From a virus, in the IMG/VR virus record IMGVR_UViG_3300025000_000415, positions 1-24,149 of that record: 24,149 nucleotides of DNA; one strand, 5' to 3'. Numbering within the stretch: the stretch's first letter is position 1; every line of letters begins with the position of its first letter. The translations under genes were made by a program, and so were the position numbers. The notes under the pieces are model-generated. The model saw nothing but the letters and a program-made list of their open reading frames with translations, searched no databases and was not told the DNA's origin. Shown piece after piece: positions 8,001-14,752 of this stretch.

Positions 8001-10297
8001 TCAGCCTGGGAGACTGCTTCTTCGGCTGTGACTTGTACCTTACTGTTTTTTAATGGAACCCATTGTCCGTTCTGCTTTATTTCAAGCATATCAGGCGAGA
8101 TTATTTTATCTGACTTTTTAACATTAGAGTAACCAGTATCTAATAGTGCCGACGCCTTTACCCTTAGAATTTCATTTCCTTTTGTGATTCCCCACTTAGT
8201 TGCGTCATCCTCAGAAACAGAAAAATAAGAATAATCTTTCTTAGGCACAATACCTTTCTCAGCTATAGATTCAATATTCCTGCTTGGTGTTGTGTGGTAA
8301 AATATTCCCTGCGCCTCAGGAGTCAACTCCGCAGGAACTGCAACGTCATCCAGGAACTTCGAGACTTGCTTCGCAGCCTGCGGCACAACAGCCTTTTCTT
8401 TCTTTGTAGAGTCAACAAGCCGAAGTAGTTTTCTTTTCTCTAACTTATGAATTTCATTTAAGTTGTACCCCGCGTTTTGTAACTGTTCCTTAGCTCTAGG
8501 ATCAATCCCAAATGTCTCAGCCCATTCTTGCTTACCACGGAAATCAACAACCTGGTCAAGCCTATCTTTTAAAGGCATTGCTTTTTCTGCTGTTGATTTC
8601 ATATTAAAGGATTCATCTGAACCAGTTAACAAACGAAAAGCTTTACTCATTTGAGTATCACTGTCAGGGCCAACGAAGTCTATTTTAACTTTATTTACTC
8701 CGCGTGTGTCTGACACAATATTAGCTTGTAGTCTTTGTACTTCAAAAGAACTGCCAGGAAGGTTATCTCGGATAAACTTCTTCAATTCATCAATGTCTTT
8801 ATAAGGACCTCCTGCGTAGGTGTCAAATGACAGTGTTATTCTGTCAAAGCCTTTGAAAGCTGATATGACATGTGAAGGTTTTTTCGTAGTCAATAAGTCT
8901 AAAAAGTCATTCGCCTCTTTCTTGACTACGTCTAGGACCACGCTCTCTTCCTGGAAAACCTTCGTGATAGCACCGTCAAGATCCCCAGCAGTGACTCCTT
9001 CCTTCAAAGCCTTGTCAGCCCCACGGTCTGTCAGCTTGTTGAACATCTTCTTGGGGGTTAGAGCTTTGGTAGTGACAACTTCCTCAGGAGCAGTCAACAG
9101 CTTCTGCGCCTCAGGCAGCGCTCGCTGCTCTCCCTTAATCATCCTGCCCACGTCAGAGGCCATCTCATAGATGCCATCACGTTCTACCAAGTCAATAACA
9201 TCATCAGGCCCTGTGATCTTCTTCCTTCCAGAATAGAACTGCCACTGCCCAGCTTCCATAGTTCCAGAGCGAAAGCGATCAAGAGCAGCCTTCATTTCGA
9301 TCTCAGCTCCGTGGACATTCTTCCAGGAGTTACTCGCTGCTGTAGCATCCTGCGCTCTTCCAGAAGTCAACAGCTTCCTGATGTCACCGTCCAGCATCTT
9401 CCTGCCAGCGTCCACAGCCTTGGTAGACTTCCGCAGCAACTTCGACCCAGCCTTTACACCTCCCATAGCTATGCCGATGTCAGTAGCAATCTCAAAGCCC
9501 AGGGCTTTCGCGTTCTCATAGCCTGAGTCGCTAGAGATCTTGCTTCGATACCACTCCGTTCCCTGTAGTGCCCTACGAACTGGATGCGCGAAGACTTCCA
9601 GGATAGGAGAAGCAACAGCCCCGATCCCACCTTCGACAGCAGCTCCCACCGGACCGCCAGTTACAGCACCAATGGCTGCTCCAACTCCAGCACCCCACAC
9701 CGTGGCCTCAGCAAGATCTCCACTAGAAGCAAACCAACTCTCAGATGCCAGCTTCTCATCCTCAGCACCCCTGGTTGCCTCATGCCACTGTTCGTAGCCG
9801 GGGAGTTTCCGAAGGGAAGAATCCTCAGAGAACGGATTCAAGCTCATCTTCAAGCCAGCATCCTTCTCTCGCTTATACCGGTAAGCCTGCTCGATCCTCG
9901 GGCGCTTGCCCTCTCCCGCGGGCTCCATCAAGTAACTTTGCCCAACTCTCTGAACCAACTCGTCAGCAGAGACACCCTTGTACTGTGGGTCCGCGAGGAC
10001 AGCCTCCAACCGCCCCTTCATCTCCCTGCCCATACCAGCAAAGGGATGATCCTCAGGAATGTTGCTATCGACACCTTCTGCTTTGGAAGAGAACTTCGAA
10101 AGGTTTTTCGGCTTCAACATTGAAGGTGTATAATTCTCAGCAAGAGCGGCCGCGAGATTATCCAGCTTACTAGGATCTCCCAGGAGATCTTGCTTCGCCT
10201 TCTCAACCTGCTGAACCCTCTTAATCTCTTGCATCACAAGTTCTTCGCCAGTATTGTCTGACAAAGCTTGACGGAGAATAGAATCTGACAGTCCCAT
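5006..10297 (-). CDS. giant internal-virion / ejection-type protein with embedded ADP-ribosyltransferase-like domain
   Basis: 1763 aa, the last gene of the late operon; AAGGAG lies eight bases before the ATG. Its size and position resemble the large internal proteins that podoviruses carry in the capsid and eject with the DNA. Visible layout: charged helical N-terminus; a Gly/Ala-rich hydrophobic stretch (about 198-235) able to enter a membrane; an unknown alpha/beta segment (about 453-632) and an ART-like domain (about 660-750), both in AT-rich DNA; a hydrophobic, signal-peptide-like stretch ending SAEAAG (about 922-951); a long helical part with likely coiled coil (about 1090-1190); and a C-terminal half with a hydrophobic AALIGFSPATAF stretch (1379-1390) and FLFQNTPFKIMERR (1561-1574). 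No transglycosylase, peptidase or RNA polymerase motif was recognised. The ejection role is inferred from size, place and membrane-active stretches; the ART call from motif order. Confidence 0.85.
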   Translation of the reverse strand: MGLSDSILRQALSDNTGEELVMQEIKRVQQVEKAKQDLLGDPSKLDNLAAALAENYTPSMLKPKNLSKFSSKAEGVDSNIPEDHPFAGMGREMKGRLEAVLADPQYKGVSADELVQRVGQSYLMEPAGEGKRPRIEQAYRYKREKDAGLKMSLNPFSEDSSLRKLPGYEQWHEATRGAEDEKLASESWFASSGDLAEATVWGAGVGAAIGAVTGGPVGAAVEGGIGAVASPILEVFAHPVRRALQGTEWYRSKISSDSGYENAKALGFEIATDIGIAMGGVKAGSKLLRKSTKAVDAGRKMLDGDIRKLLTSGRAQDATAASNSWKNVHGAEIEMKAALDRFRSGTMEAGQWQFYSGRKKITGPDDVIDLVERDGIYEMASDVGRMIKGEQRALPEAQKLLTAPEEVVTTKALTPKKMFNKLTDRGADKALKEGVTAGDLDGAITKVFQEESVVLDVVKKEANDFLDLLTTKKPSHVISAFKGFDRITLSFDTYAGGPYKDIDELKKFIRDNLPGSSFEVQRLQANIVSDTRGVNKVKIDFVGPDSDTQMSKAFRLLTGSDESFNMKSTAEKAMPLKDRLDQVVDFRGKQEWAETFGIDPRAKEQLQNAGYNLNEIHKLEKRKLLRLVDSTKKEKAVVPQAAKQVSKFLDDVAVPAELTPEAQGIFYHTTPSRNIESIAEKGIVPKKDYSYFSVSEDDATKWGITKGNEILRVKASALLDTGYSNVKKSDKIISPDMLEIKQNGQWVPLKNSKVQVTAEEAVSQADKELASMVSDAESTGYLEAMLESGKLKAAEIIKHEGPVTSSSAIDIPAAERMIPQEALIEDFIYDKLEDQFAKKYGDQFWHWTSPEVYDKVVPDEKAQAAIQKGYEFLQKKYGYDLKTMVPSKQKAILKYGSKEGHEKIEFENSVKEIRSLFDGEKLLGPLGVGMLAALTVPITSLFSVDSAEAAGFSSAAKVPGVLAGIMKKVSGAGEEAKVAFMKGLREGRYIPGELKAGQKTVDEKYFGRQMHIMEDAKKAGVKTKDMFKYKKPLPFGIHNLMSPAGIANVAYKTGFSVAIQRAHLQTLWAVHTRDMTRVVENILRDVPGYKSAADEIANMTKPFVDKYASVQAARAMEHRLKSMETAIERLQKKALSKKLTPKALRENDEALNKAEMGRELLRKEFDRMKPTVDQFDVEFGKLEQDIAKKFSSARIFYAAEDTSDFSLRPWLRGMVSYEEEIAAGHIKSLMDVYAKRMLAGGHKVITDRPFMHHTIHPKYQADKAQELLSKVGINVDGHGAFTKFFKREKYSKSFVPDIQYTMNKYIPDAEKRILVSDFWRKRGSKEFRQGGWYSHMRSYEVQNNKMLSSFWNRLYTADEPEMRTVGNRLANWYTAFETAALIGFSPATAFKHVFKNQGTWGQLGFANAISHVPEAIGTASRNWLNSAQVQDGLTMRAFRKLGIDTSSKGRALDKFADAMIHQHKMMHYMSDMQVPGLDPGLASKVDNMLFKFNQKGSFMVAAIESFDRAHSFHAALDMAVNKGMSGKQAVYGIFDTILKNNFLGGGLNPEWMRKPVVRAVFLFQNTPFKIMERRLVNGIQTYQNVKTAIGVIKKQDLRKTLGELRDLKRYIKSGEDEIKKNLIGDALFHDKDVFGTPVTKQFMREFIYVGATIYGLGSLFDADFHPHSFHVPFISTFGGDKPELGVSPMAGAIYKGLTRKRESVDETGQEVGWVSQFFQDWLGRKQFVPQTFYKLNRISENDIPEAYKDSSLRYLFAVPSLDK
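8048..8320 (-). other. ADP-ribosyltransferase-like domain within the 1763-aa protein
   Basis: Residues about 660-750. In order: GIFYHTTPSRNIESIAEKGI (664-683), the Y-H-x-T strand and following helix typical of the ART fold, with H668; YSYFSVSEDDATKWG (689-703), the second strand and helix, with Tyr691 and Ser693; ILRVKASALL (710-719), a core strand; and ISPDMLEI with Glu739 before QNGQWVPL, matching the late position of the third active-site residue. This gives a candidate H-Y-E triad. The DNA at 8041-8280 is about 35% GC by hand count, with about 52% in neighbouring lines, so domain and island share their limits. No database comparison was possible. Confidence 0.55.
8401..8940 (-). other. 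AT-rich island coding for an unrecognised alpha/beta segment
   Basis: About 38% GC by hand count over 540 bases; the lines on either side are about 53%. It encodes residues about 453-632 in frame. The segment reads as strand (DRITLSF), helix (DIDELKKFIRDNL), two strands (FEVQRLQANIVSD, NKVKIDFVG), then helix (QMSKAFRLL), followed by a charged helical part with GYNLNEIHKLE. The family is not recognised. It is separated from the ART-like island by a short GC-normal stretch (8341-8400). Confidence 0.6.
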
Positions 10298-10309
10298 GTT
10301 CAGGTCTCC

Positions 10310-10861
10310 TTATTGTCCGGGCATCCGGAAGTGGTTTCTGAGATAGTTCATAAAGGGATCAACGTTCTTGGCTCCCTTCTTGGCAGCTCCTGCAAGCAAC
10401 ATCATCGGGTGATAGTCAGTAAAGTTCGTCGGCATGGGAAGTTCCTGGAGAGGCTCAACTGACTTGGTGTTGTCTTCCAGGGGAGGGACAGATCCTTCTT
10501 CCGGGACACCCAGCATCTGACGAAAGTACTTGTTCGTCAAGTTCCCCTGGTTTCTCTTCTGCTCCAAGAAGGTCCCAGAGTAATCCATCCCGAGCTGCCT
10601 GTCGAACTGTTTCCCCTTTACCTCTTCCAAGATATTTCCGATCTGTGCCTGCTGCAGAGGCTTACTAAACTCCTGATCATCATCTTGTAATTCCTTCGCA
10701 GCTTTCGTCTTCATCCCCAACAGCGCCTTATTAATCTCTCCTTCCACGTCCAGCTTCTGCAGTTCAAACCCTTGCTGTCTCGCGTGGTAAGCCTGCGCTC
10801 TGTTCGAGAAGTCCTCGATCATCTTTTTCCGTTCGCCCTGAAAGTTCAACATGTTAGCCAT
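10310..10861 (-). CDS. small virion-associated protein, 183 aa
   Basis: Not recognised as a named family. It sits 12 bases upstream of the 1763-aa gene, and its own AGGAGG overlaps the stop of the preceding 394-aa gene (TAGGAGG). The first 100 residues look like long charged helices (for example RAQAYHARQQGFELQKLD and KTKAAKELQDDDQEFSKPL). A Pro-rich linker follows (about 120-145), then a short hydrophobic/basic tail (MMLLAGAAKKGAKN). Small helical proteins directly before the giant internal protein often belong to the same ejected set in podoviruses. That role is inferred from position. Confidence 0.75.
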   Translation of the reverse strand: MANMLNFQGERKKMIEDFSNRAQAYHARQQGFELQKLDVEGEINKALLGMKTKAAKELQDDDQEFSKPLQQAQIGNILEEVKGKQFDRQLGMDYSGTFLEQKRNQGNLTNKYFRQMLGVPEEGSVPPLEDNTKSVEPLQELPMPTNFTDYHPMMLLAGAAKKGAKNVDPFMNYLRNHFRMPGQ

Positions 10862-10870
10862 TCTTTCCTC

Positions 10871-12055
10871 CTATTCGTAAGCGTAGAGAATTTCCTGAAC
10901 ATCATTCGCGTAGCTGAACTGAGTGCTCGTGCTGTCGCTGCCGGAGGCAGATTGATTCGCGCCGTAGCTGAAAGACACCCCGGCGTTCACTGCTGACATA
11001 GCACCAGCAGCAACCTGCGCCGAAACTCTGGCTGCACCCTCTGCCGTGGATGCTCTCAACTGTGCCACACCCAAGAACGCCTTAATCTGAGCATCCAACT
11101 TCGCCAGTTCAATATCAGCCCCAGTCTTCACCACGGATGCTTCTGCTGCAAACGCCGTGGCCTTAGCTTCCACAGTTGCCTTGTACGCAGTGGCCTGAGA
11201 CTCGTAGGCTTGAACTCTTCCAAGGTACGCTTTCACCTGCGCTTCGATCAAGCTAATCATCGCCTGGACATCAGTAGAATAGATTTCCAACTGAAGCTTC
11301 CCAGCTTCCACATTCGCAGTGAACTCCTGCACCGTAGCTGTGGAGTAAGCCTTGGATGTTTCCAGTTTCAATGCTTCATACTTCAAGTAATAATCCCGCA
11401 GCAATCCCTCCAGCCCAACAGCCTGCTCCAGATTATGTCTTGTGTTCTGGTCAGCGAGCTGTGCTTGCACTGTCATGATCTCATAATTCAGCAGAGCATC
11501 TTCCCTTGAGATCTCTTTCTGAATTTCAAGCAACCTACCGGAGTGCATCCCAACAGGAAGAACCCATCCCCTTGAAGCGAAGTAATCATCAGCCTCTGCA
11601 TAGAGAGCGACATCCTTTGCTTCCTTTCTGGCGAGGGCTCTTGCCCAGAGAGCAGCTTCGACAGCAGTACCAAGCCCGGTTCCTCCATTTGTGAGTGTCC
11701 CTGAGATCTTAGAGAAAATTCCTTCTATAATCTCAGAGGAATAAAGTGCGCCGGAAAAGCTGAAGATCCCACTCAAGGAGGACACCGAGACACTGGGTCT
11801 CGCCGGGGTAGTGTAGCTAAGTGTCATCTCTCCTGGAGCAACTGCAGCGAAGTCAGAGATGTTCAAGCTTGCTGGAAGACTGTGATCCAACGTGATACTT
11901 GGCACCACAAAGCTAGACGTCGTGTTCATAGCATTGAGGAAAGCCAACGTCTGGTTCATCATAGTCGTTGCCCAGTTCTGTGTGATAGAGAACTGGTTCT
12001 CCACCATCTCCTGAGCTTCGTTCGAATTCGTCCTGATGTCATCGTAGAGACCCAT
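10871..12055 (-). CDS. Ala-rich helical virion structural protein, 394 aa
   Basis: The N-terminal 130 residues are Ser/Thr/Gly-rich and probably beta or extended. Residues about 130-350 form a long, Ala- and Glu-rich, probably coiled-coil region with heptad-like spacing and repeated YxA/AxA segments (for example VQAYESQATAYKATVEAKA). The C-terminus is a Ser/Gly-rich tail (ASGSDSTSTQFSYA). No Cys, signal peptide or enzyme motif is seen. AGGAGG merged with the stop of the previous gene lies four bases before the ATG. Late-operon position and composition support a structural role, perhaps a tail or internal component. I do not recognise a named family. Confidence 0.8.
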   Translation of the reverse strand: MGLYDDIRTNSNEAQEMVENQFSITQNWATTMMNQTLAFLNAMNTTSSFVVPSITLDHSLPASLNISDFAAVAPGEMTLSYTTPARPSVSVSSLSGIFSFSGALYSSEIIEGIFSKISGTLTNGGTGLGTAVEAALWARALARKEAKDVALYAEADDYFASRGWVLPVGMHSGRLLEIQKEISREDALLNYEIMTVQAQLADQNTRHNLEQAVGLEGLLRDYYLKYEALKLETSKAYSTATVQEFTANVEAGKLQLEIYSTDVQAMISLIEAQVKAYLGRVQAYESQATAYKATVEAKATAFAAEASVVKTGADIELAKLDAQIKAFLGVAQLRASTAEGAARVSAQVAAGAMSAVNAGVSFSYGANQSASGSDSTSTQFSYANDVQEILYAYE

Positions 12056-12063
12056 GGTTCCTC

Positions 12064-13356
12064 CTAGTAAGTAATCACAAAGTCAAAGAGGTCCCCTTCG
12101 CTGACAGAACAAGAGAGAGCAAAGGGGCCAGTTCTAAAGAAGTCATCTGAGTCTTGCCAAGGTTCCAGGAGAAGCTGGAGAATAAATCTGGCGTTTCCGT
12201 AGCTAGAGTTCAAGACTAGACTATCTGAAAACCACCTGTTCCCTGTGGCGAACAGCATGACGTTATCGCAGAAAGCAATCGTCGGGAGATAGGACCAGCT
12301 TGCCGGCTCCACGTAGTAAGGACTGATATACTTCTCCAGTGTTGTCAAGACCCTGGCGTCATTAGTAAAGTTTTCATATTCACTCCCGGAAAGCTTCCAC
12401 CAGATAGGAGTCTCCAGTTCCAAAGCGCAGGCATCATACATCCAACTCTCCACGTCCTCGTAGTCATAGCTAGCGATCTTAAAAGGAATATTAGAGTACC
12501 CTCGGTAGAAGACTGGAGAGACCCCAGAGTAAACCATAGGAACAGAAACAGTGCTTCCCACCTCGTCCGTCGTCATAGCAACTAACAATCTCTCACTATC
12601 AGCAACATCAACAGAGTATGTTCCTCCGTCGAGTATAAGGTTATTAACATTACTGCCATTGAACCTCGCAGATGAGGTGACACCAGAATACCCACTGGCT
12701 GCAACAAGATTACTATACCGTGTTCCCTTGATGGCGCTGGAGCTTGCTGTCATGTAATGAAGCAAAGTAGAGTACATCACGCTGAAACGTAGCGGGCTAG
12801 CAAGAGCCAGCAAAGCTGCGTTGGTATAAGTAACGGCATTGTCATCTGCCACGGTGGTATCAAGTGGAAGCAGGATTCTAGCAAGGCTTGTTGTTCCCAA
12901 GCAAAAGATGATCTTTCCAGACACCCGCGTCTTCCAAGCCAGGAGCCTGTCAAGCTCATCCTCTGTCAGTGCCCTTGACAGCGCAGGAATGAACACCAAA
13001 GTATATTCATCCAAGTCTCTAGGAAGCGTTGCCTCAGGCCTTACCTTACTTCCCCAGAGCTGAGATAGATTCCTGAAGACGTCCTCAGTAAACCTTGTCG
13101 CGCCAATCCAGATCATAGCACGTTCCCTGAGAGTCTTCGGAAGAGAGAACTCGGAGAGAGGTTTCTTCTTAGATGCTTCCTCTACTACCACGTTGTCGAT
13201 GCCCTCTATACTAGAGATAGAAAACTTCCTTCCATCCTTGGTTCTCCCAGTAGTCTTAAAGGCCGAGAGCTCCCTGGCAGTCATCTGCTGCTTGTGCTTC
13301 TCCATGAGATATTTAATCTCAGCAGCATCCTTGTTCTCGCCAGAGAAAACTCTCAT
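12064..13356 (-). CDS. virion structural protein with possible glutamine-amidotransferase-like fold, 430 aa
   Basis: The start overlaps the stop of the upstream 180-aa gene (ATGA). Residues about 80-155 resemble a Rossmann-like class I GATase/ThuA-type fold: RAMIWIGATRFTEDV, then YTLVFIPALSRALTEDELDR, then a helix and SGKIIFCLG. No nucleophile Cys elbow in the usual GxCxG form is present, so catalysis is unlikely. The rest (about 180-430) is Ser/Tyr/Asp-rich and looks like beta sandwich material typical of tail or appendage proteins. The neighbours are virion proteins on both sides. Structural role probable; fold assignment weak. Confidence 0.75.
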   Translation of the reverse strand: MRVFSGENKDAAEIKYLMEKHKQQMTARELSAFKTTGRTKDGRKFSISSIEGIDNVVVEEASKKKPLSEFSLPKTLRERAMIWIGATRFTEDVFRNLSQLWGSKVRPEATLPRDLDEYTLVFIPALSRALTEDELDRLLAWKTRVSGKIIFCLGTTSLARILLPLDTTVADDNAVTYTNAALLALASPLRFSVMYSTLLHYMTASSSAIKGTRYSNLVAASGYSGVTSSARFNGSNVNNLILDGGTYSVDVADSERLLVAMTTDEVGSTVSVPMVYSGVSPVFYRGYSNIPFKIASYDYEDVESWMYDACALELETPIWWKLSGSEYENFTNDARVLTTLEKYISPYYVEPASWSYLPTIAFCDNVMLFATGNRWFSDSLVLNSSYGNARFILQLLLEPWQDSDDFFRTGPFALSCSVSEGDLFDFVITY

Positions 13357-13895
13357 ACCCCGGTTCCTTCCAGTGTTAACATGGGAAGATCTTCCGAGAC
13401 AAAGCTCTCAAAGAAGTGAACTCTTCCTGCCTTCTGTGTTCCCACTTGAACATCCAAGTCAATCGCGTTCAAGGCAAAGTCACAGCCGAGGGTGTTTGCT
13501 ATCTTGACAGTGAAGTACCGACCACGAATAGCTCTGCCAAGTGGAGCGACTATTCCCTCGCCGCGGGAGCTATCAATGTCGCAGTCCAAGTCCCTCTCCA
13601 CGAAACTTCCTTCGTCTGACTTGACAGAGATCTTCATGTTCCCTGAAGCTTCCAGACCAACAACAGCTTTTCTCAAAGACTTCTGCTTCGGGACGCCAAG
13701 ATCTGTCATAGCGAATTCAGCAAAAGCAGAGATGGCTGTCCCTGCATCTGTGTGTCCGTTGTCAAGAACAAAAGCCCCGGAGCTTGAAACTCCCAGGACC
13801 GTTCCGTCGTCCAACCTGCAGAGGGAGTTGAAAGAGAGTCTACTCTGTTGCACCACTCCCACATTCTTAGTAAAACACAATCCCAACGTAGCCAC
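13353..13895 (-). CDS. virion/tail structural protein, 180 aa, GTG start
   Basis: Beta-rich protein with no enzyme motif. The N-terminus reads like a propeller or sandwich edge (RLDDGTVLGVSSSGAFVLDN, about 27-46), followed by YFTVKIANTLGCDFALNAID and a short tail. The start is GTG at 13895, preceded by AGGAGG (13900-13905); no nearby ATG competes. The stop overlaps the ATG of the 430-aa gene by four bases, so the two are probably made in linked amounts. Placed among appendage proteins, it is likely a tail or tail-accessory component. Family not recognised. Confidence 0.78.
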   Translation of the reverse strand: MATLGLCFTKNVGVVQQSRLSFNSLCRLDDGTVLGVSSSGAFVLDNGHTDAGTAISAFAEFAMTDLGVPKQKSLRKAVVGLEASGNMKISVKSDEGSFVERDLDCDIDSSRGEGIVAPLGRAIRGRYFTVKIANTLGCDFALNAIDLDVQVGTQKAGRVHFFESFVSEDLPMLTLEGTGV

Positions 13896-13928
13896 GGACC
13901 CTCCTACTGTAATACAACAAATGAATGT

Positions 13929-14750
13929 TTACTGGAAGCGAAGAACGTAGTCATCGTCGAAGAGTGCCGAGGACCCTAGTGAGTAACAGGAAAGTCTGGG
14001 AAGAGCTGCTGCTGCAGTAGTCGTGACAGCTTCAAAGCCTGTTGACGAGAGAGACATTGCCGGGAGAGTTTGAGAGAGTGAAGCAAGAACTCCAGACTTT
14101 CCTGTTGCTATGATAGTTAATCTAGGAAGAGCGACGATGCCGCTTGCAGTCAGAGAACCAATCCCAGTGGCGGAGACCGTCATTGCTCCTAGGGTCATAG
14201 AAGCCCTACCACCACCAAAAGCCTCCATGGTGAAGGCTGGGAAGTCAATGGTCGCGCTGAGGACAAGCCTTGCTGTGACGGAGCAAGAAAGCCTTGGGAG
14301 TGTGTTCGTTCCTGTGTTCTGGTTGTAAGTGCTCAAGACTTCAGAGGGATGCACCACCACGTAGGCTGTGCCAGTCAAGTAAGCCCATGGATCAGTGTAG
14401 ACACTTCCTGCACTCGCAAGCGGGAGAAGATCTACGTCCACAACAGCACTTGCCGGTGCGTCTAGGATCACCCAGTTGTTGTCACTGGTTCTCTTGTAGG
14501 CAAGCCAAGAATACTCTACTCCGGACTTGTATCCAAAGTAGGTTCGCAGTCTGCTGGAAGGAACACTTCCTGCCAGGAGCAGCGAGTGCACCAGGAAGGC
14601 ATAATCCTCGCTATCACCTCTACCATAGTAAAGAACCCCGCGCGGGTCCATCCAGTAGTCTGGAACTCCATGCCTAGCCAAGTCCGTATCCAGGACTAAA
14701 TTTTCCCTGGCGTAGTCAATCGCTGCTACCACTTTATCTTTCTCAGCCAT
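13929..14750 (-). CDS. appendage protein: inactive transglutaminase-like domain plus Pro-centred repeats, 273 aa
   Basis: Residues about 1-105 match the pattern of transglutaminase-like cysteine proteinases (BTLCP type): YWMDPRGVLYYGRGDSEDYA (32-51), a Leu-rich helix, then EYSWLAYKR and NNWVILDAP. In active members the core is GDCEDYA, a His-Ala-Trp strand and an Asp after a Trp. Here Cys is Ser47, the His position is Tyr80 and only Asp97 is kept, so the domain is probably a non-catalytic binding module. Residues about 148-258 hold five or six repeats of a hydrophobic-Pro-x-hydrophobic strand ending in a small residue/Gly, about every 17-21 residues (Pro152, Pro171, Pro209, Pro230, Pro251). 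The upstream 522-aa protein has the same kind of repeat. An AGGA lies eight bases before the ATG. Likely tail fibre or appendage. Confidence 0.8.
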   Translation of the reverse strand: MAEKDKVVAAIDYARENLVLDTDLARHGVPDYWMDPRGVLYYGRGDSEDYAFLVHSLLLAGSVPSSRLRTYFGYKSGVEYSWLAYKRTSDNNWVILDAPASAVVDVDLLPLASAGSVYTDPWAYLTGTAYVVVHPSEVLSTYNQNTGTNTLPRLSCSVTARLVLSATIDFPAFTMEAFGGGRASMTLGAMTVSATGIGSLTASGIVALPRLTIIATGKSGVLASLSQTLPAMSLSSTGFEAVTTTAAAALPRLSCYSLGSSALFDDDYVLRFQ

Positions 14751-14752
14751 GA

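Noticed and set aside
5006-10297. Giant protein as a virion RNA polymerase like that of N4
   Set aside because: None of the T7-like RNA polymerase motifs could be found; only the capsid protein points toward N4.
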